Assembly (NCBI GenBank): GCA_963942565.1
Contig: OZ012690.1
Span: 43,116,577 to 43,180,576, forward strand
DNA from: Maea johnstoni
Lineage: Eukaryota > Annelida > Polychaeta > Spionida > Magelonidae
Direction of reading: 5' to 3'
Length of the DNA stretch: 64,000 nucleotides
Numbering within the stretch: the stretch's first letter is position 1; each line of letters begins with the position of its first letter. Under the pieces are notes generated by a model, which had not been told where the DNA came from, did not search any database, and saw only the letters and a program-made list of their open reading frames with translations. Position numbers and translations under genes: made by a program. This document shows positions 46,190 through 60,983 of the stretch, one piece after another.

Positions 46190-48640
46190 CTCAATCATAA
46201 CCTAGAGGGGATTTATCATTCAAGCATGTGTAGTCATTGAACCCAGAGTATCTCAAAATTTAAGCTTCTGAAAATGGGAGGGGAAGATTATAGGGGTAAC
46301 TTATTCAAAAATCTGAGAAATATGTCTATTTCAATCACATAAGTGGTAGTATCCAGTACTTGAATCTTAATTTCTAATCTTTCCAAGAAATCAAAAATGA
46401 CATCTTTGTTCATGCAGTAGAAATAAAATGCACGTATTTGTAAATTTTAAGCAGAAAAATACCTATTGGATTATTGCTTTTGGATGATTGTCCATGAGTT
46501 TGAAAAAAACTGTTATAAACAGAGTCTGAGAATTCATATTATTTTTGCTGTGGAACTTCTGGGTACTACTAGCTCATTTATTTGGTAAGACTATATTTTC
46601 AATCATGTGTAAAAATCAGAATGATATTCTTAATATTATTTTAGAAAATTTGGGTGTGAAATGTGTGCTTCTAACGTGCATAGGAGGAGAAAAGGACTTT
46701 TTTCATAACAGGATCTCAGTACCCATAGACCAGGATCACTCACTTTTCTACTGGGTTCAGAAGTTTGAAAAAAGTCTAGTTCATGTTCAATATACATAGT
46801 GTGAGAATTCAGAGGCTTTAAGCTATGAAACACTACCTTGGAGTGCTAAGGGGCGATTTTCAATCATGTGTTATAAGTTCAATTTAGCCATGTGCAATAA
46901 GTTGTGAAAGATGGGAGTTGATAGTTGCCTGCATGTAACTTGCCTAGAATCAGAGATGAAAATTGGTTCCATGTGTAATGAAAAGATCCAAAGATCTGAT
47001 GCTGTGAGATTTTTACTGGTAGGGAGTAACTTAATAGACACCCTTTTCAGTCATGAATGAAGAACAAAATGGAAGTCTAAGTAGACTGAAAGCATGTACT
47101 AGTACATGTGATATTAGTAGTATCTTCCAACATGCTGATGTGACAGCTTGTCATTTATTACCAGTACGCAAAGAATTAAACAGGGGTTACCTGCAGGTTG
47201 GGATTACCTGCAGATAGCATTATTTTTTATGTGCAGAATTAACACAACACGGTATACATTTATTTAATAATGAAATTCGCTTTTTTGTATGTAATGTGGA
47301 GGTATTGTGGTCTCCCCTTGAACTTTTTACAATGCCCCATTTGTGACATCCATTTTCATAATGCTGGCCAAAATGTAGGATTGGAGTAATTTACCTTATT
47401 GTAAGGTAACTATTCTCTTAAAACGCACAGATGGATTCTAAGATGGCAAATATCTTAGGGACCCAGTTACAGTTAAGATATAAAACTTTTCTTCCTGCAT
47501 GATTTTATATTTTCCTCAATAAAACGACCAGGCAATATTATACTATTGTTTACACTGCATAGATGTATGATTTGAGAATTAATGAATTAGGTGTTAGGGT
47601 TTAGACAGTCATGATATTTCTAACTGTATAATTCCAGGTAGTTTTATCTGATAAAATATCTTGAAAAGAGACAGTACAAGGATTTAAAATGGCTTGGAGA
47701 ACAGAAATATTCCATTCAACAGCAAAAGGACACTTTTTGAAAAATAAAGGAATTTGACTGCCACTTACTAGGGCTGTGGTCTATGTATCAATAACTGTGT
47801 TAAACACATCATATGTTATTGAATAGTAAGTGTGATGTAGTTACTCCATAACAGCATTCCTACAAATGTATACGACTGTCACATATGTGCGCCATGTTTT
47901 GTGTATTTGATAACTGTGATAAAAGTCAATGTTATTGAAGTTTATATGTAGTTATTCCATAACAGCAATTTATAAATAAATGTAACTTATTGTTGAAATA
48001 TCACTTATAGTTCTTGGTTTTATTGACCTTAGCTTCATTTGACACCAAACATGTCCAAAACATGTCCAAGAAAGTTAATGGTTTAAGAACTGTTCTGAAA
48101 GGAGAAATTGTTTTAATTTTAATAAGGTCCTACAATACTCTCAACTAGTCACACCTACTGAGTGATGGACAAAATGAAATAATTTTTCATACTTTACCTT
48201 ACACCACTGCCAATTTTTAAAAGAAATTGGAACAAAAATAGATTTTTATTAAATATGTATCATTATGACTACACTTGCTTATTCTTAACAATATCCTAAG
48301 AAACAGTTTCTAACAATGTTTTGGTTACAGTGCTATTCATGTATATTGAATTCAATAATTTAACACATTTTCAGAAGATATAGTGTAAAAAAAGTTGATG
48401 ACCCTATGAATAAATTTTCGAATCAAAGAATTACTAACACATGCGAGCACTTACCTGCATTAAATTGTCTGAAGTTTCTTGTATTTAATACTTAGTTATA
48501 TGTATTGGAGGAATTTGTCCAACCTCTGCACTGGGGTAAAAACGATAACCTCATAAAACGGTAGGTTCTTACTTTCTCCTGTGTAGATTTCAGTGAAAAA
48601 TAATCACAACAGACAAATTTCCCTCTTTGGCAAAATGAGT
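46190..48640. other. GH3 3' UTR and downstream region
   Basis: AATAAA words at 46422-46427 and about 47518 are candidates for polyadenylation of GH3; the true site cannot be chosen. No ORF of interest. Confidence 0.45.
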
Positions 48641-49779
48641 TGTTTATTGAAGCAACATACTTCAAGTTATTTACAATTTGTACAATCAGACAACTAGGAT
48701 GCCTCTATGGTACAAGCACAATAGTAAACTTCTATTAACTCCTTCAACCTCAAATTCTTCTCTTTTGATTTACATATCTTTCCACTTTAATACCATTTCC
48801 TACACTAGGGGCCCTGAAATTACAAAATCAGAGATTTCTTATGCCACAGATAGAATTTGTCCAGGGTACTTTTTCAATTGGTTCAGAGATGTTTGTCTAA
48901 ATCCCCAACTCTGAACCTTTTATACACTAGGGATCCAGCAATCTTAATATCAAAGAATTTCTGCCTTAACAGTTTTTGTTCATCTTACATTTAGAATAAA
49001 TGTTGCCATGTTCTCATATTAGTTCACAGACAGGACCTGTCAGTTAGTAATTGCATTGTCTGGTACATGGCACTTTGTAAAAGATTTACCAATATTTGTT
49101 TGTCATACGTATCATGGCTACCAGACAATTTCCGGAGGAACTCGTAAGCATGAATGAGTTAATAGAGAAGAAACCGCATTCAGATCGGGCATGCTAAATT
49201 CACCCCATAGAAACAGTATCAAAATGTACAAAGACATACCACATGAAGGAAGAATAAATATACCTATAAAACTCCAATCACTAATCACTCTCAAAGGTGT
49301 TTTTATATAAGTAAGCTCCCTGGTAGGTAAGCATGTTCCTGAACTTCTCTTCATTGCTGGTATTGGAAAGATTTGATCCTCCCGAGAAAATCAGACTTAA
49401 GGTAAGCAGGGGTACTCATGTCATTATCCAACTGTTTCATTGCTGGTATTGAAAAGGCTTCTACTTCCCTAGCAAATAAGATTTTATGATTGTTTTCATG
49501 TATTAGTATTCCCCCGTTTAGTAGAGCCTCGGTGATGTGACATATATTATAATGTTTAGCATTGCTAGCCCATTGTTCAAACCACTTCAATGTAAATCAT
49601 TACGCAAAACGTTCTTTATAAACTCCTGAATGCAAAACCATACTTCACAAGCAGTTTGACTAATCAGGTCAACAGGTAAGATTGCCTCACTGAGAAAGGA
49701 TGTATTTCAGCGGTTAGGTTCAGAACCAAGTCAATCAAACAGAGAACTCGCAGAAGGAGACCATTCTTATAGCTGTGTC

Positions 49780-50092
49780 ATAGTCTTAGCCAGCAGGGTG
49801 TCTGGGCATGATTTGGACACACAAACCCTCAAAATTCACCCCTCAGGAGACCAAAATTATTTTGTGAGTAATTTCTTAAAACATCAATTTCAAGCATGTA
49901 ATTGAATTTTTTCCATCTTTATACAAGTCCCATGGTATTGTATGAGGCTATCATACATTAGTTCAATAAGTTTATAAATTTTCATGGTTGTTATCTGAGT
50001 ATAATTTGGCCTCCCTTGAAAAAGAGGAGGCCCAAAAACTTTACAATTGCCAATTTTGGGCACCAAGTTTCTAAATCTTGGCTAAGAACCTG
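49780..50092. mobile_element. hAT-like MITE related to family A
   Basis: Left AGTCTTAGCCAGCAGGGTGT, right CTTGGCTAAGAACCTG, with GGGTGTCTGGGCATG and ATTTGGACACACAAA inside. A sister sequence begins at 54507. Confidence 0.6.
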
Positions 50093-53000
50093 AGCGGTGT
50101 GACCAACTGCCGTTTGTAAAGCAGGGATTGATTGACATTAGGCATTTACATTCACTTGTCAATATAACCAATCTTTCAATAGTCCAATAACATTAGAGTT
50201 GAAAGGTTATCTGATTGCCCTGTTGATGTAAAATCTATATGAATTTCACTTGTCCGCTGAACCTATCATTAGTATTCTAATATATGCAGTTATGCAGTCA
50301 TATGCCAGGCACACCAGGATAAGTCTCAATGTCAAACCCTGTAGGCTACCCATAGACTCCCCCAAATTAATCATGCTGCAAGACATAAGAACAACACCTA
50401 TTACTGTACATAGATTGACCATAGAAGTCCTAAATATCATATTCATACGTTATTTTTCTCATATCAAATGCATCACAAACTTGACTGCCAAAATATATAT
50501 TCTGAACATTTCATTAACATCCAACTTGCAGGAGACCACAGAAGCAATTTGCAATACCATGCATGATTTCCACCAAGTTCCACTATTCAATGGTGATTTT
50601 GATTACAAGCTGGCCATAATCTGACCATAGAGAAGTATGGCAACACAACAATGTCTTGTTGGTATTCGAAAATACGTTATATTGAACAACTCATCCCCAC
50701 TAGGGCAAGATGAGTTGTCTCTTTCACAAATGTCTTGATGACAAGATAATGCTTAAACAATAAGAGAATATAAATTCCCCTTGAAATCATACTCTGAGGA
50801 AAAATCAACCTGCATAAGGATAATTTCATTTTTCTTACTCTTGTACTTCTTTGGAAGATATCCTAACTTGTTAGACCACCTGGTTATTCTGGTTATGAAT
50901 TTGTTCACATATATAAAACAATCCTTTATTGTACCGAGTCCATCTTTGATACGGAATGGCAAGTCAGGCAAGAACTTGTCCAGATTAATTAATTCCTAAG
51001 CTTATCTAAAATATTCATTAATTGTTTCCCTCCTATCTTAATTGTTATTCAATCAAACATCATCTCCTAGCCCTAATGTTAAAAGATACACCTATTTTCT
51101 CATTATGATTCTCTCATGAATAGCTAACATTTAGTTGTTTTTTTTTATTAAATATCTCTCACCAATGGCTAATGTTTTATATCATTTTAAGTTTATAATG
51201 ACTCAAATGTCACACATGGTGTACTAGGTGACTAAGCTCAGGCAGCAAACATATGAAGAAGACTGTAAAATCTGCAGCAAGAGACGATAGCATTACAATA
51301 GTAGTATAAACACATCCTGTATACATTACAATATACATTCTATCCATAGAGTACACGCACTGCAGTATTGTCATGTTATGTTGACATTTAGAAACCAAAA
51401 CAATCTAACAACCAAAGGAAATGATATGTAACTCTTTGTATTCTGTACATGCATATTGAGTTTGCTAATTGTATCCACAGTAAATGATATCAATCTTAAC
51501 CCCTTGCACCCACATCGTCTGACAGCATGCACCTTAACCCAATCAAGCCCAAGAGTTCATACAGAAATTTTCGTCTGGATCTTTCACACTTTTGATAGTA
51601 ACTTTCTCACATACCTCAACCAATATTCTTACCTGTGCAGAGGTGAGAGAAAATGAGCAGTCAATGGTGGCAGTAAGTCCTCTCTATCATACTAAACTCT
51701 TAGTATACTTGCATGAAACTGATGACTTTAAAAAGGTGAAATACATTTCCGACCTCCCACTGTATAATAAAGCAATACTTGGTTTTCAATGACTAGTTTA
51801 AACATCATTGCATGACAGGTGTGCTGCACCTCAAGAAACTAGTTTTCCTCACTTGTTTCTCTTCACAATTTTGTTTCTATATTTCTATGTTGCTAGGTAT
51901 GAAACGCTTCTAGAGCTAGAGCTGAAGGATGCTTTTACTTGATAGAGGACCTCACCAAAAGAGTCCAGAGATCTTTGGCTGCAGTGAGCAATGACAGATT
52001 AAACCCATGCACCCACAGCTGATGAACTATGCAACTTTCTTATCTTTTTCATCCCTTCACACCTGCAAAATTTGTCTGAATCTTTGATTCCTCTGAATAT
52101 AAAATAGGAATAAAACAGAAGTTCATTAAGGATTTGAGGGAGAACTATATAGGTTCAGGTGTGAGGAACTTTTCTCCTGCCTACATTCCAAGGTTATACC
52201 TTTATAAGAGAGATATACGCAGGCCACTTCAGGAATGAATAGATTAGATAAACTGGTTTTGATATGCGAATCCTAACTCCTTTACCAGACCACTTCTAGT
52301 GGGTTCGGCCCATCTATGTTCACAGTGGCCAAACATAACCTACAATTTGAGAGGTATCTTGGCGGAAAAGCATATTTAGGAGTATCTTTGAAGAACATGT
52401 TCAATTGTTCATCAGAACACAATCAACATCTCAAATAGTTTTGTTTATGTATCCTTAATTCCCAAGGTGCTATCATAAGTATCATAGATCCAGACGCAAT
52501 TTTCTGGAGGAATTCTCAAGCTGGAAAGGGTTGAATTCCTATGACCTCAAGGGCTACGTTTCATCATATGGATTCTCCTTTCTGCCCACGCTATGAATTG
52601 AATTGTCAGTAATACAAAATGCATTATTAGTGTGGCAAAGCAGACAAATGACACATCACCAATACAGATAGTCCGTTAGTAATAATACCAGTGTCTGATT
52701 ACAAAAATCTTATAAATAATATATATATTTATCCAGAGATGAGTTATATGTTAGCAATAACAACTTTCTTACTCTACTTTGTACTTATTATAAACAGAGA
52801 CATTCATCACACAAATCAGTTCAAAAAATTAGTAGGATAGGATACCCCTATTTAACCAATTCATCCCCCGGAATAGTCAATTGGTCCAACTATAAATCAC
52901 AAAAAAAGTTTGAAAAATAACTTGAAAATCTGGAAATGATTTTTGAGCTGGAAGGTTTCAATAACTGTCATTAATACACAATGAATTCATGCTTTATTTG

Positions 53001-53456
53001 CAGGAGTTCAGAAAGTTTGTGTATTACCTATAAAGAAAAGTCTTTCGGCAAACATTTTGCTGCTTTTATCTTTTCCATACCCAAGTATTCCAAATGAGTT
53101 GTCAAGTCCATGAAATGGTTAAAGAGAGATTTCCCCTAACTCATGACAAGAGAATAATTGTCTCAATTACCCTTTACCTAGTCTGCCATGGAAGAGAAAA
53201 TGACATTAATGGGTTGCAGCTCCGATCCACAAGAAGCTGAAGTGCACCAGATTGCGTAATGTACACATATACATCAATATCCTAGTAAACATAGCCCATT
53301 ATGAAAAAATCCCAAATACTCTAGGTTATCTTACAGAATTCACCACGGTGAAATTATGAAAATATATTGACAGCAAGTTCTCAAGGGTGTGTTGCTATTA
53401 AAACTCAAGCAGGGTTTTACAATTACAAGAAAAGAGGGACCTTATACACTGACTTA

Positions 53457-53620
<164 letters not shown>

Positions 53621-54277
53621 GAGTTGGGAATACCATCTACCTACTCTGTATCTGTAGGTGAGCATTTATGGACAGACTGGCACCAATATTAGGGACAATT
53701 CTTTAAATTCAAAGCAAGTGTATGAATATATTCATATATATACATATGTGGATGCATCATGGAAAGGCAGTTATAGCTATTAAAGAATATGAATTATAGA
53801 AATTTAAAATATAATCCAGACTTAACCCAGACTTAAATTGAATACGGACCTATAAGATAGGTTAAGGGCATAAGTGGACATCCTCTACAGCATACTAAAC
53901 CTCATTATCTTCTAATACTTTGTGCGATGATATTCAATTCAAATACTCCCCTTTCAAATTTTTGTCTGATTTCGTTTTCTGTCCACGCATTTCTTTAGAA
54001 AATAGTACATCCCATGTGAGCCAGTGTATAAGGTGCCTTCCTGGGTCTTCCACACAAAAAAATAGTTATGACTTGACATTAAGAAAACCGCATGTAAATT
54101 ATGTTATGCTGTTCATTCACATTCTGATAAAACTAGTCTGCCATCAGAGAATACACAGATCAACATTCGATAAATAGTTCATTGGTATTTTTTACAGATA
54201 GTTTAAGGCCTGTAGACATCGTCTCCTTATCAATAATAATAATAATATGAACCAACAAATGCAGCTCCAACGGCGGG

Positions 54278-57200
54278 CTATTTCAAGTCTATGTCCAGGT
54301 TGTCTGTTAACTGTACTTCGGGCCCCGCCCGGCTGGGCCTTGAGCATTTTTCGGCGAGTTCTTCGTAGGTGCCGCCGTTGAGGAAGCAGACGAGGACCAC
54401 TGTCATGTTGTCACAGCCGAGGCCGCCCATCTGGCAGTCGGGAGCAAGGCACCTTGTCATCAGCTCCTCACAGATCTACACAACAAACAAATAGCAGCAC
54501 TGCAATCAGGGGCTTAGCTATTAGGGTGTCTGGCCGTCATTTGCACACACAAATATACAAGGATTTTGATCCAAAATGTCCAAACCATGACTTGTGAATC
54601 AATCTAAGGTTACAAAAATCTAATCAGTCCTTGGGAGTACCATAAGAAAGAATCCCTAAAAATTTGGAAAGATTTTGTGAATTAGTTTTTGACATATCTT
54701 GCAGCAAAGGTACGACCCAACGCAGACAGGAACCGTGCCAAAACCAATGATAAGGGGGAGACATAAATACCACCATCACTTTTGAGATTATATAAATCCT
54801 GCTCAGCATATTCATGGTTTGACAAGATTGCAGTATTTTGAAAAATATGCCGGACCATATTTAAAACATTCAAAAATCAGAAAGAGATTTTATTTATTGA
54901 CAAAAATGTAAATATCTATAAATAGGTATGAAGGGTTTACTTACTATTTCTGGATCCATTTTTTGGGCAATTCTGGCCCGTATAAAGTCAGTGACTTCTT
55001 GATTGGTTAATACGTCCCATATGCCATCACAAGCTAATACAAGGAATTCATGGTCCGGCACTAAATCATGTACCACCACGTCTGGATATGCTGAAACAAC
55101 GAGAAACATAAAATACATTACACAAGTTACAAGACCACTATCACTATCTTAATACAGGACAGGGACGAAATTGGAATTTCAGAGAATAAGGGTCGTTTAG
55201 AGAGAGGGTTTACTTTAAGTCAAATAGTAAACAACGAGAACAAAGAATACATTACAAAGACCACTCTTAAATACAGGACAGGAACGAAAATAGAATTTGA
55301 AAGAATAGTGGTTTCTTTAGAGAGAGGGTGACTTGTAATGAGAGTTGCATTTAACCATAGAAATCTTTAGTCTAGGTCAAACCCCATTAACACACAGCAG
55401 TTTGAATCGCTGAAAGAAAATATATCTAATTCATACTCAAAAGGGGATGTTACACTACATTAAAATCTTTGCGACTTGCAATAAACATTCCAAAAGAATT
55501 TTGATAAACCTATTCATTATCAGCAATCAAATCAGGGTTGTTGTATATTCTTACCTGTTACTATCTGCTCCTCTGCTTTTTTCTTATCGTTTTTCTTGAA
55601 AACAAAATCCCCTAGTGCTCTGGATAAGGCTAAGTTTCCTGGAAACAACAAGAACAAGGCATGAATTTCATATCTTAATTTTGACCCATTCATTTCCATC
55701 ATATGAGCCTGTGCGCTAGAAAGAAAGCCGGTGAAAATATTTACCAGATTCCACACTGGGGCTAAGTATCTTATTTTGCATTTACATCAAAATACCAATT
55801 GGAATATCTAGTATTTTTACCAGTATCGAAGAAAATTCAACAAATGAAATCATAAAAATTTTCTTTGTGTGAATTCGCAGAAACCTAAGAACTTTCAATG
55901 GAAAATGCCACGATGGAGATTTAGCCAATAAGAGCATGAGAGACTGCCTGTTATCAAGTCTGAGAGGAAGTTTCGCATCCAGTTTGAAATCCCTGATAAT
56001 GATAGATATGTACATATATCATCACTGATTTCTCATTCAAATACTTCTCAGAAAGAAGACGCTCACCTTGCAAGGAAGATCTCCAGAAGTATACAGAATT
56101 AGCCAAGTATGAATGGGACTATTATTCTTTCTGCTCTGTTTGGTAACTTAGCATTGACTCTATAAAATTCTATCCATCCTCTAGCTGCTATTATTCTTTT
56201 CTGTTCTGTCTGGTAATTTACTATTGACTCTATGAAATTCTACTATTATTCTTTCAGCTCCATTTGGTTACTTACCATTGACTCTATAAATCTCTACCCA
56301 TCCTCAAGGAACTATTATTTTGTTTTGTTCTGTTCTGTAACTTACCATTGACTCTATTAAACTCTACCCATCCTCCAGCTGCTATTATTCTTTTCTGCTC
56401 TGCCTCGTTGCTAGGTTTATGGTCGAAGGAGAGCAGGTCCACAGCTCCCTGTATACTCGCTACCGCCCTCGAATCTCCTACATTACCCTGAAATAAACAA
56501 AGGATACATGTCAATCACATGTAGTTACTAAATCAGACTCATGGTCACCCAAAAATAATGAGGTGTCTAAGGATCGAGTTTTGGATAGCCTTATATACTA
56601 CATTTAATGTCACATAGCGTTCTTTATTGAGAATAGCAAATATTCCCCAAAACATTCTAATGAATTAGAAAATCACCACATTAATTTTCAAAGAGAGTGA
56701 TAAATCTAACCATTAGTCTACATCATGACTGGGAACTTAATTGTATTGTCTACTGTGATGCAGTATTGACCAATCATGTTTGACTTGTCTACTGTGAAAA
56801 GAATTACTCTGATATTCTATAACTACTCTTGATCTATGTAGTGGGACATATAACTATTGAAAACTTTTCAAAGAAATAACAAGGTATGTATTCAAGTAGT
56901 CAACTTAAGAAGTTGCCTTGTCATTTATTAGAAAACATGGATTTGTACTTACACAATACATTTTACTATCTTTAATTAAAACTGTTACAGCAGTTGTACC
57001 TGCCAGCTCATCCTTCATAGCGTCATCTGAAACGAAATTAAAAACACGCTCTTAGTTTCAAAAACTCAAACCGTAACCATCCAGGCTAACTGAATGCAGA
57101 TAAAGCCTTAGTGGTCATGAGAAGCAATATAGAAATCATGTCATTCTATAAGCGTAAATACAAAATATGGATACACAATATCATTGCAATTAGATTAAGA

Positions 57201-59070
57201 AATAGTTGAAAACAATGTGTCAAACCTGAGAACCACTCAGTACAAACTCTTTATTTTTACACTAGTTCTTTATTTTCTTCACATTATAAGATGTGAATAA
57301 AACCCACTGACAGGAAAAAAACTTTTTTATTCTTGAATTTTTAGGGCTAACTTATTTTTGGCCCAACTGGACTACTTGATAATTTTTGTGGCTGCCACAC
57401 CATGTGCAATGAGACAAACAACATGGTGAGTGTTTGACAGCTAAGCCTCACCTTTTGTCATATCTTCATCTAACTCTAAATATCCCTGGGTTATGGCTTC
57501 CTCAATATCTCCCCGACCTGCAAAATAAAAACAGCAATTAGTGACAAGGCAATACAGTTCAGGGTCTGACAATTACCAGAGGCACAGTCACATGAATAGA
57601 GGATAGCCTGGTTCTAAGGCTGAGTTAGGTATCAATCCCCCACCATTAAATATACTGGGTGTTTAGTAGGTTTGATGTCCATATCAAACTATAGATGGCA
57701 GCACAGTTTTCATGAGTCGCAGTTCCAAACTTAGTTACCAAAGACAGCTCAAGTCCCTCTTGAGGATTAATTCAGAACTAAACCTGCAGTGAAATCAACA
57801 ATATTGATATAGCATCGTAATCAGAGTCCCTATTATTCAATCTCACAATCTGACCCTAATCATTATTTCAGCTGTAAAACTGCCTCCAGAGAATGGCTTT
57901 TGCAGACAATCCATCACAAGAATGGCTCACATTCTACTCACTCATAAAAAACATTAGGCTGCTGGTAGGCAAACTCTCTCACTTGAGCTTATTGGTTGCA
58001 ATCAAGGCACTCAGAGGATTTAATTTTGACTGGAAGATAAATCGTCCGGAAAGCTTTTAGTTTCAGATAGCAACTCTCCAGATTTTGCCACATCTCATGA
58101 TCTATGATAGGAGTGCACTAATGGAAGATTGATAGAAATTCAAACTTTCTGAAAGAAATGTTAAATTCTAGGAAATATTAGCAGGACTTTTGGGCACCTG
58201 AATACTCTATGCATAGGTATTTCAACCTATTCATACCTATATTTAGCTTTTAAACAGTTTTGTCTGCATTCATACTATTTCTAAGAATAACTTGGGAATG
58301 ATGTATAACCTAACAAAATACTTGAATCAGAGAAGTTTAAATGTTGCTTTCAACATTTCTCAGCCAGATATTTTCAGAAATATGAGTTGATATAGAAATA
58401 TTTCCCACAACAGTCAGGCTGCCCTTCTTTGGCTGTTACAGTACAGATGAATGGATCAACCCACTTATACTGGGAGTTCACCCCAGAATATATCATCAGG
58501 TTGTCATGACAATAACATGAATAATAAAGAAATAAAGCAAAAGGGTCAGTATCCAAACTGTGGTTTGTATTGATTTACATTCCTCACTCAAATAGTGTCT
58601 AGGAGATGCTCATAATAGGCAGGTCTAACTAGGTCTCTCTAGGGATAAGGGGTTAAATGAAGGCAGAGGTTCTGAATCTATTGAAATGTGCATTTTATGC
58701 TTCTAGACATATTCATGCCTGCATTGTCTGCATATTGTGTTGGCATCGCCGAAGAATAGGGAATCTGCATCATGCTACTGATGACTGTGCATTGAAATCT
58801 ACAACATAAGGCTGCAGGCAGGGATTGATAAGTACTGAAATCGTGTCTGGTTAGGATTTATCCATTAACCCATTATGTTTAAGAGTTCCCCCAGAAATTG
58901 ATGTCCAGACCTATAACACTTTAGAAAATGACAATGACTCTTAAGAAAGTCGATATGAAAAACATCTGACTATGGTCCACAAGTAATGAGAGTGTCATAC
59001 TTACTATATGCCCGATGTGTGACAATCTTATGGTGTAACTGTACGCTGGCATATTGTGCTACTTTGGCTC
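54278..59070 (-). CDS. PP2C-type (PPM) Ser/Thr protein phosphatase, 3' part, 7 exons, continues past right edge
   Basis: Coding exons (minus): 59005-59070, 57452-57517, 56953-57026, 56346-56487, 55555-55638, 54945-55090 and 54278-54475, 776 nt in all, phases consistent. The first visible exon starts GAKVAQYASVQLH, which in this family directly follows the metal-binding DGHGG. So the start and the MEDAH and DGHGG motifs are off the window to the right; I found no such exon in 59071-64000. Visible motifs: ELAGTTAVTVLI, GNVGDSRAVA, DHKPSNEAEQKRI, VNGNLALSRALGDF, YPDVVVHDL, FLVLACDGIWDVLT (metal-site Asp), GCDNMTVVLVCF (metal-site Asp), then a short tail ending LTDNLDIDLK. These are Mg/Mn-dependent phosphatases that remove phosphate from Ser/Thr. 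The RCLAPDCQMGGLGCDNM sequence is nearer to PTC2/ppm-2-like and PPM1G than to PPM1A/B. The acidic insert of PPM1G is absent. Exact orthology not settled. Confidence 0.93.
54507..54720. mobile_element. Partial hAT-like MITE in the last PP2C intron
   Basis: CAGGGGCTTAGCTATTAGGG and GTGTCTGGCCGTCATTTG resemble the left end of the 49780-50092 element. No clear right end; the right border is approximate. Confidence 0.45.
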
Positions 59071-59131
59071 CTGAAAAATACAAACGAAACTTTGTGAGAA
59101 AGATATTAACATTATGAGTGTGATTGGTATC

Positions 59132-59510
59132 CCAGGGTTGGAATCGGAATCGGTAAAAAATAATTCCGATTCTTTCCAATTCTGATTCCGATTCCTACCA
59201 ACATATACAGGGGGTAGAATAATAGCATTTAGATTTAAAACTGTATCAGATGCTTCACTGTTTTACATTCCCATACTATAATTTCGTTTTTAGGTAGTAG
59301 ATTAGATAACCTAGCGCACTGAGCTACTGACTGGCATTGTCTTGTTACTTTGTCATCTTATTGCATTGCAATAATATGACAAAGTAAGCGTCAATTAGTA
59401 TCAACATTATGCCGATTCCGGAATCGGAATGATCGGTATGAGATTTTATAGCGATCTTTTTCATGGGATCGACGATTCCATCCGATTCCTTGGTATCGAT
59501 TACATTCCTA
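59132..59510. mobile_element. hAT-like element with GGAATCGG repeats
   Basis: Left end CCAGGGTTGGAATCGGAATC, right end with CCGATTCCTTGGTATCGATT then ACATTCCTA. Short GATTCCGATTCC words in both halves are inverted. No target duplication recognised. Confidence 0.5.
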
Positions 59511-59624
59511 ATTAACATACGTGTCAGATCATGTGTACACGCTCCTGGTGCAATGGATTCAACTCCTTCACTACACGAAGCGCTAATTGTCGCTCCTCAC
59601 CTGCACCCACCGGTCTATCCCACA

Positions 59625-60170
59625 GCTTGATGTCGAGCCCTCATAATCAGCTGTTCTCCAAGGAACCACAGCCTTGAACTTGCCTTAGGTGAGGGAAGCA
59701 GGACGGCAGTTATTTCGAACCCTGACAGTTGTTGATTTGTGTACCAGAGAACAGGAGGAGTCTTGATGTTGAGCCCTAAAAGTCAGCGACCTCCAAGGAG
59801 CCACAGCCTTGAAACTCGCCCAATTGAGGGAAGCAGGACAGCAGTTACTTCGAACCATGGCAAGTTTCTCTTATCTGTGTATCAAAGGACAGGACAAGTC
59901 TTGATGTTGAGCCCTGAGAATTAGCCATCCCCCAAGGAGACACAGCCTTGAAGTGAGGGAAGCAGTTATTTCGAACCCTGATAGGTGTTGATTTGGGTTC
60001 CATAGGACAGGACAAGTCTTGATGTTGAGCCCTCATAAGTGAAGGAGGCAGGCCAGCAGTTATTTTGAACCCTGACAGTTACTGTTTTGTGTACAAGAGG
60101 ACAGAACAAGTCTTGATGTTGAGCCCTGAAAGTCAGCGACCTCCAAGGAGCCACAGCCTTGAACTGAGCC
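59625..60170. repeat. Minisatellite, about five units of roughly 90-135 bp
   Basis: AGTCTTGATGTTGAGCCCT recurs at about 59759, 59897, 60017 and 60111, with a diverged first unit near 59628. Units share CCAAGGAGCCACAGCCTTGA, GGAAGCAGGACAGCAGTTA and TTCGAACCCTGACAG. Some units have lost segments. Confidence 0.85.
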
Positions 60171-60771
60171 CTGTACAGCTGGGCCTGAAGCTTAGAGGTG
60201 TTATCAGGTGAGTCTTGACATTTACAGAAACAGATATATATGTTCCCCCACATGCCACCAGTACCGTCCTGTATTCCCCGACCAAAAACAGCTAACTAGG
60301 CTACTGCGCGCGCTATCTACATCCAAGGTCACAACACTCTTCCAACAAAAAGTCTTTACAAGTTTTAACGAATACATGTCAGTGGCCCTAAAGAAATCCT
60401 GACTTATTTGATAATGTATTTGTCATCCAAGATTTTTTCAGAGATTAGAACCAGAACCCAACCACTGCTCCCCTAAAGTTATGAGTCCTGAAGAAAGTGT
60501 CATCTCAATGCTTGAATAAAAAAAATCTGAAAAGTAGCACAATTTTAGAAATGCTTGACAGGAACTTTTCGTTTGTTTAGGATTAACATTTTTTCCTTAA
60601 TGATTTCCCTAACGGCACTTTTTTGCTGAAAAATAGAGGTCTTTATAAAGCAATCCCAGCATGAAAAGGTTAGATATAAGTATAAATATAATTGCAAATA
60701 AGTGAGATCATCATGTCAATCTAAGTGAACACATCAAGTTGACAGTTTCAGGCTCTCTCAGGATCAACAGG

Positions 60772-60983
60772 TTAAGCCAATCCGATGCTAAGGCTACTTT
60801 TGTCCAAAGCACAAGGACGCAAAGAATTTTGAAAAACATCTAAACCCTGTCATGTTGGTATTAATTGGATAGCTCTCGCTGACTACTCTCAGATGAGTAT
60901 CCATGTTCCAGGGTTTCAGTTATTTTTTTGCATCATTTTGTATTGGCCAAATCAGCCACCAGCAGCAGCATATTTGGGGTTAA
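60772..60983. mobile_element. TTAA-ended MITE, family T2, reverse copy
   Basis: Matches 24694-24906 in reverse: AAACATCTAAACCCTGTCAT, ATGTTGGTATTAATTGGATA, GGCCAAATCAGCCACCAGCA, ending GGGGTTAA. Confidence 0.65.

Noticed and set aside
49118-49590. Adjacent minus-strand ORFs of 78 and 79 codons
   Set aside because: Contain a duplicated short sequence (TTGCTGGTATTG) but no family motif, splice signals or start context.
50250-50624. 124-codon plus-strand ORF
   Set aside because: Low-complexity, Ile-rich translation of AT-rich DNA with no recognisable features.
59640-60150. TTCGAACCCTG words suggesting a tRNA-derived SINE B box
   Set aside because: No matching A box, cloverleaf or tail; the words are part of the minisatellite unit.
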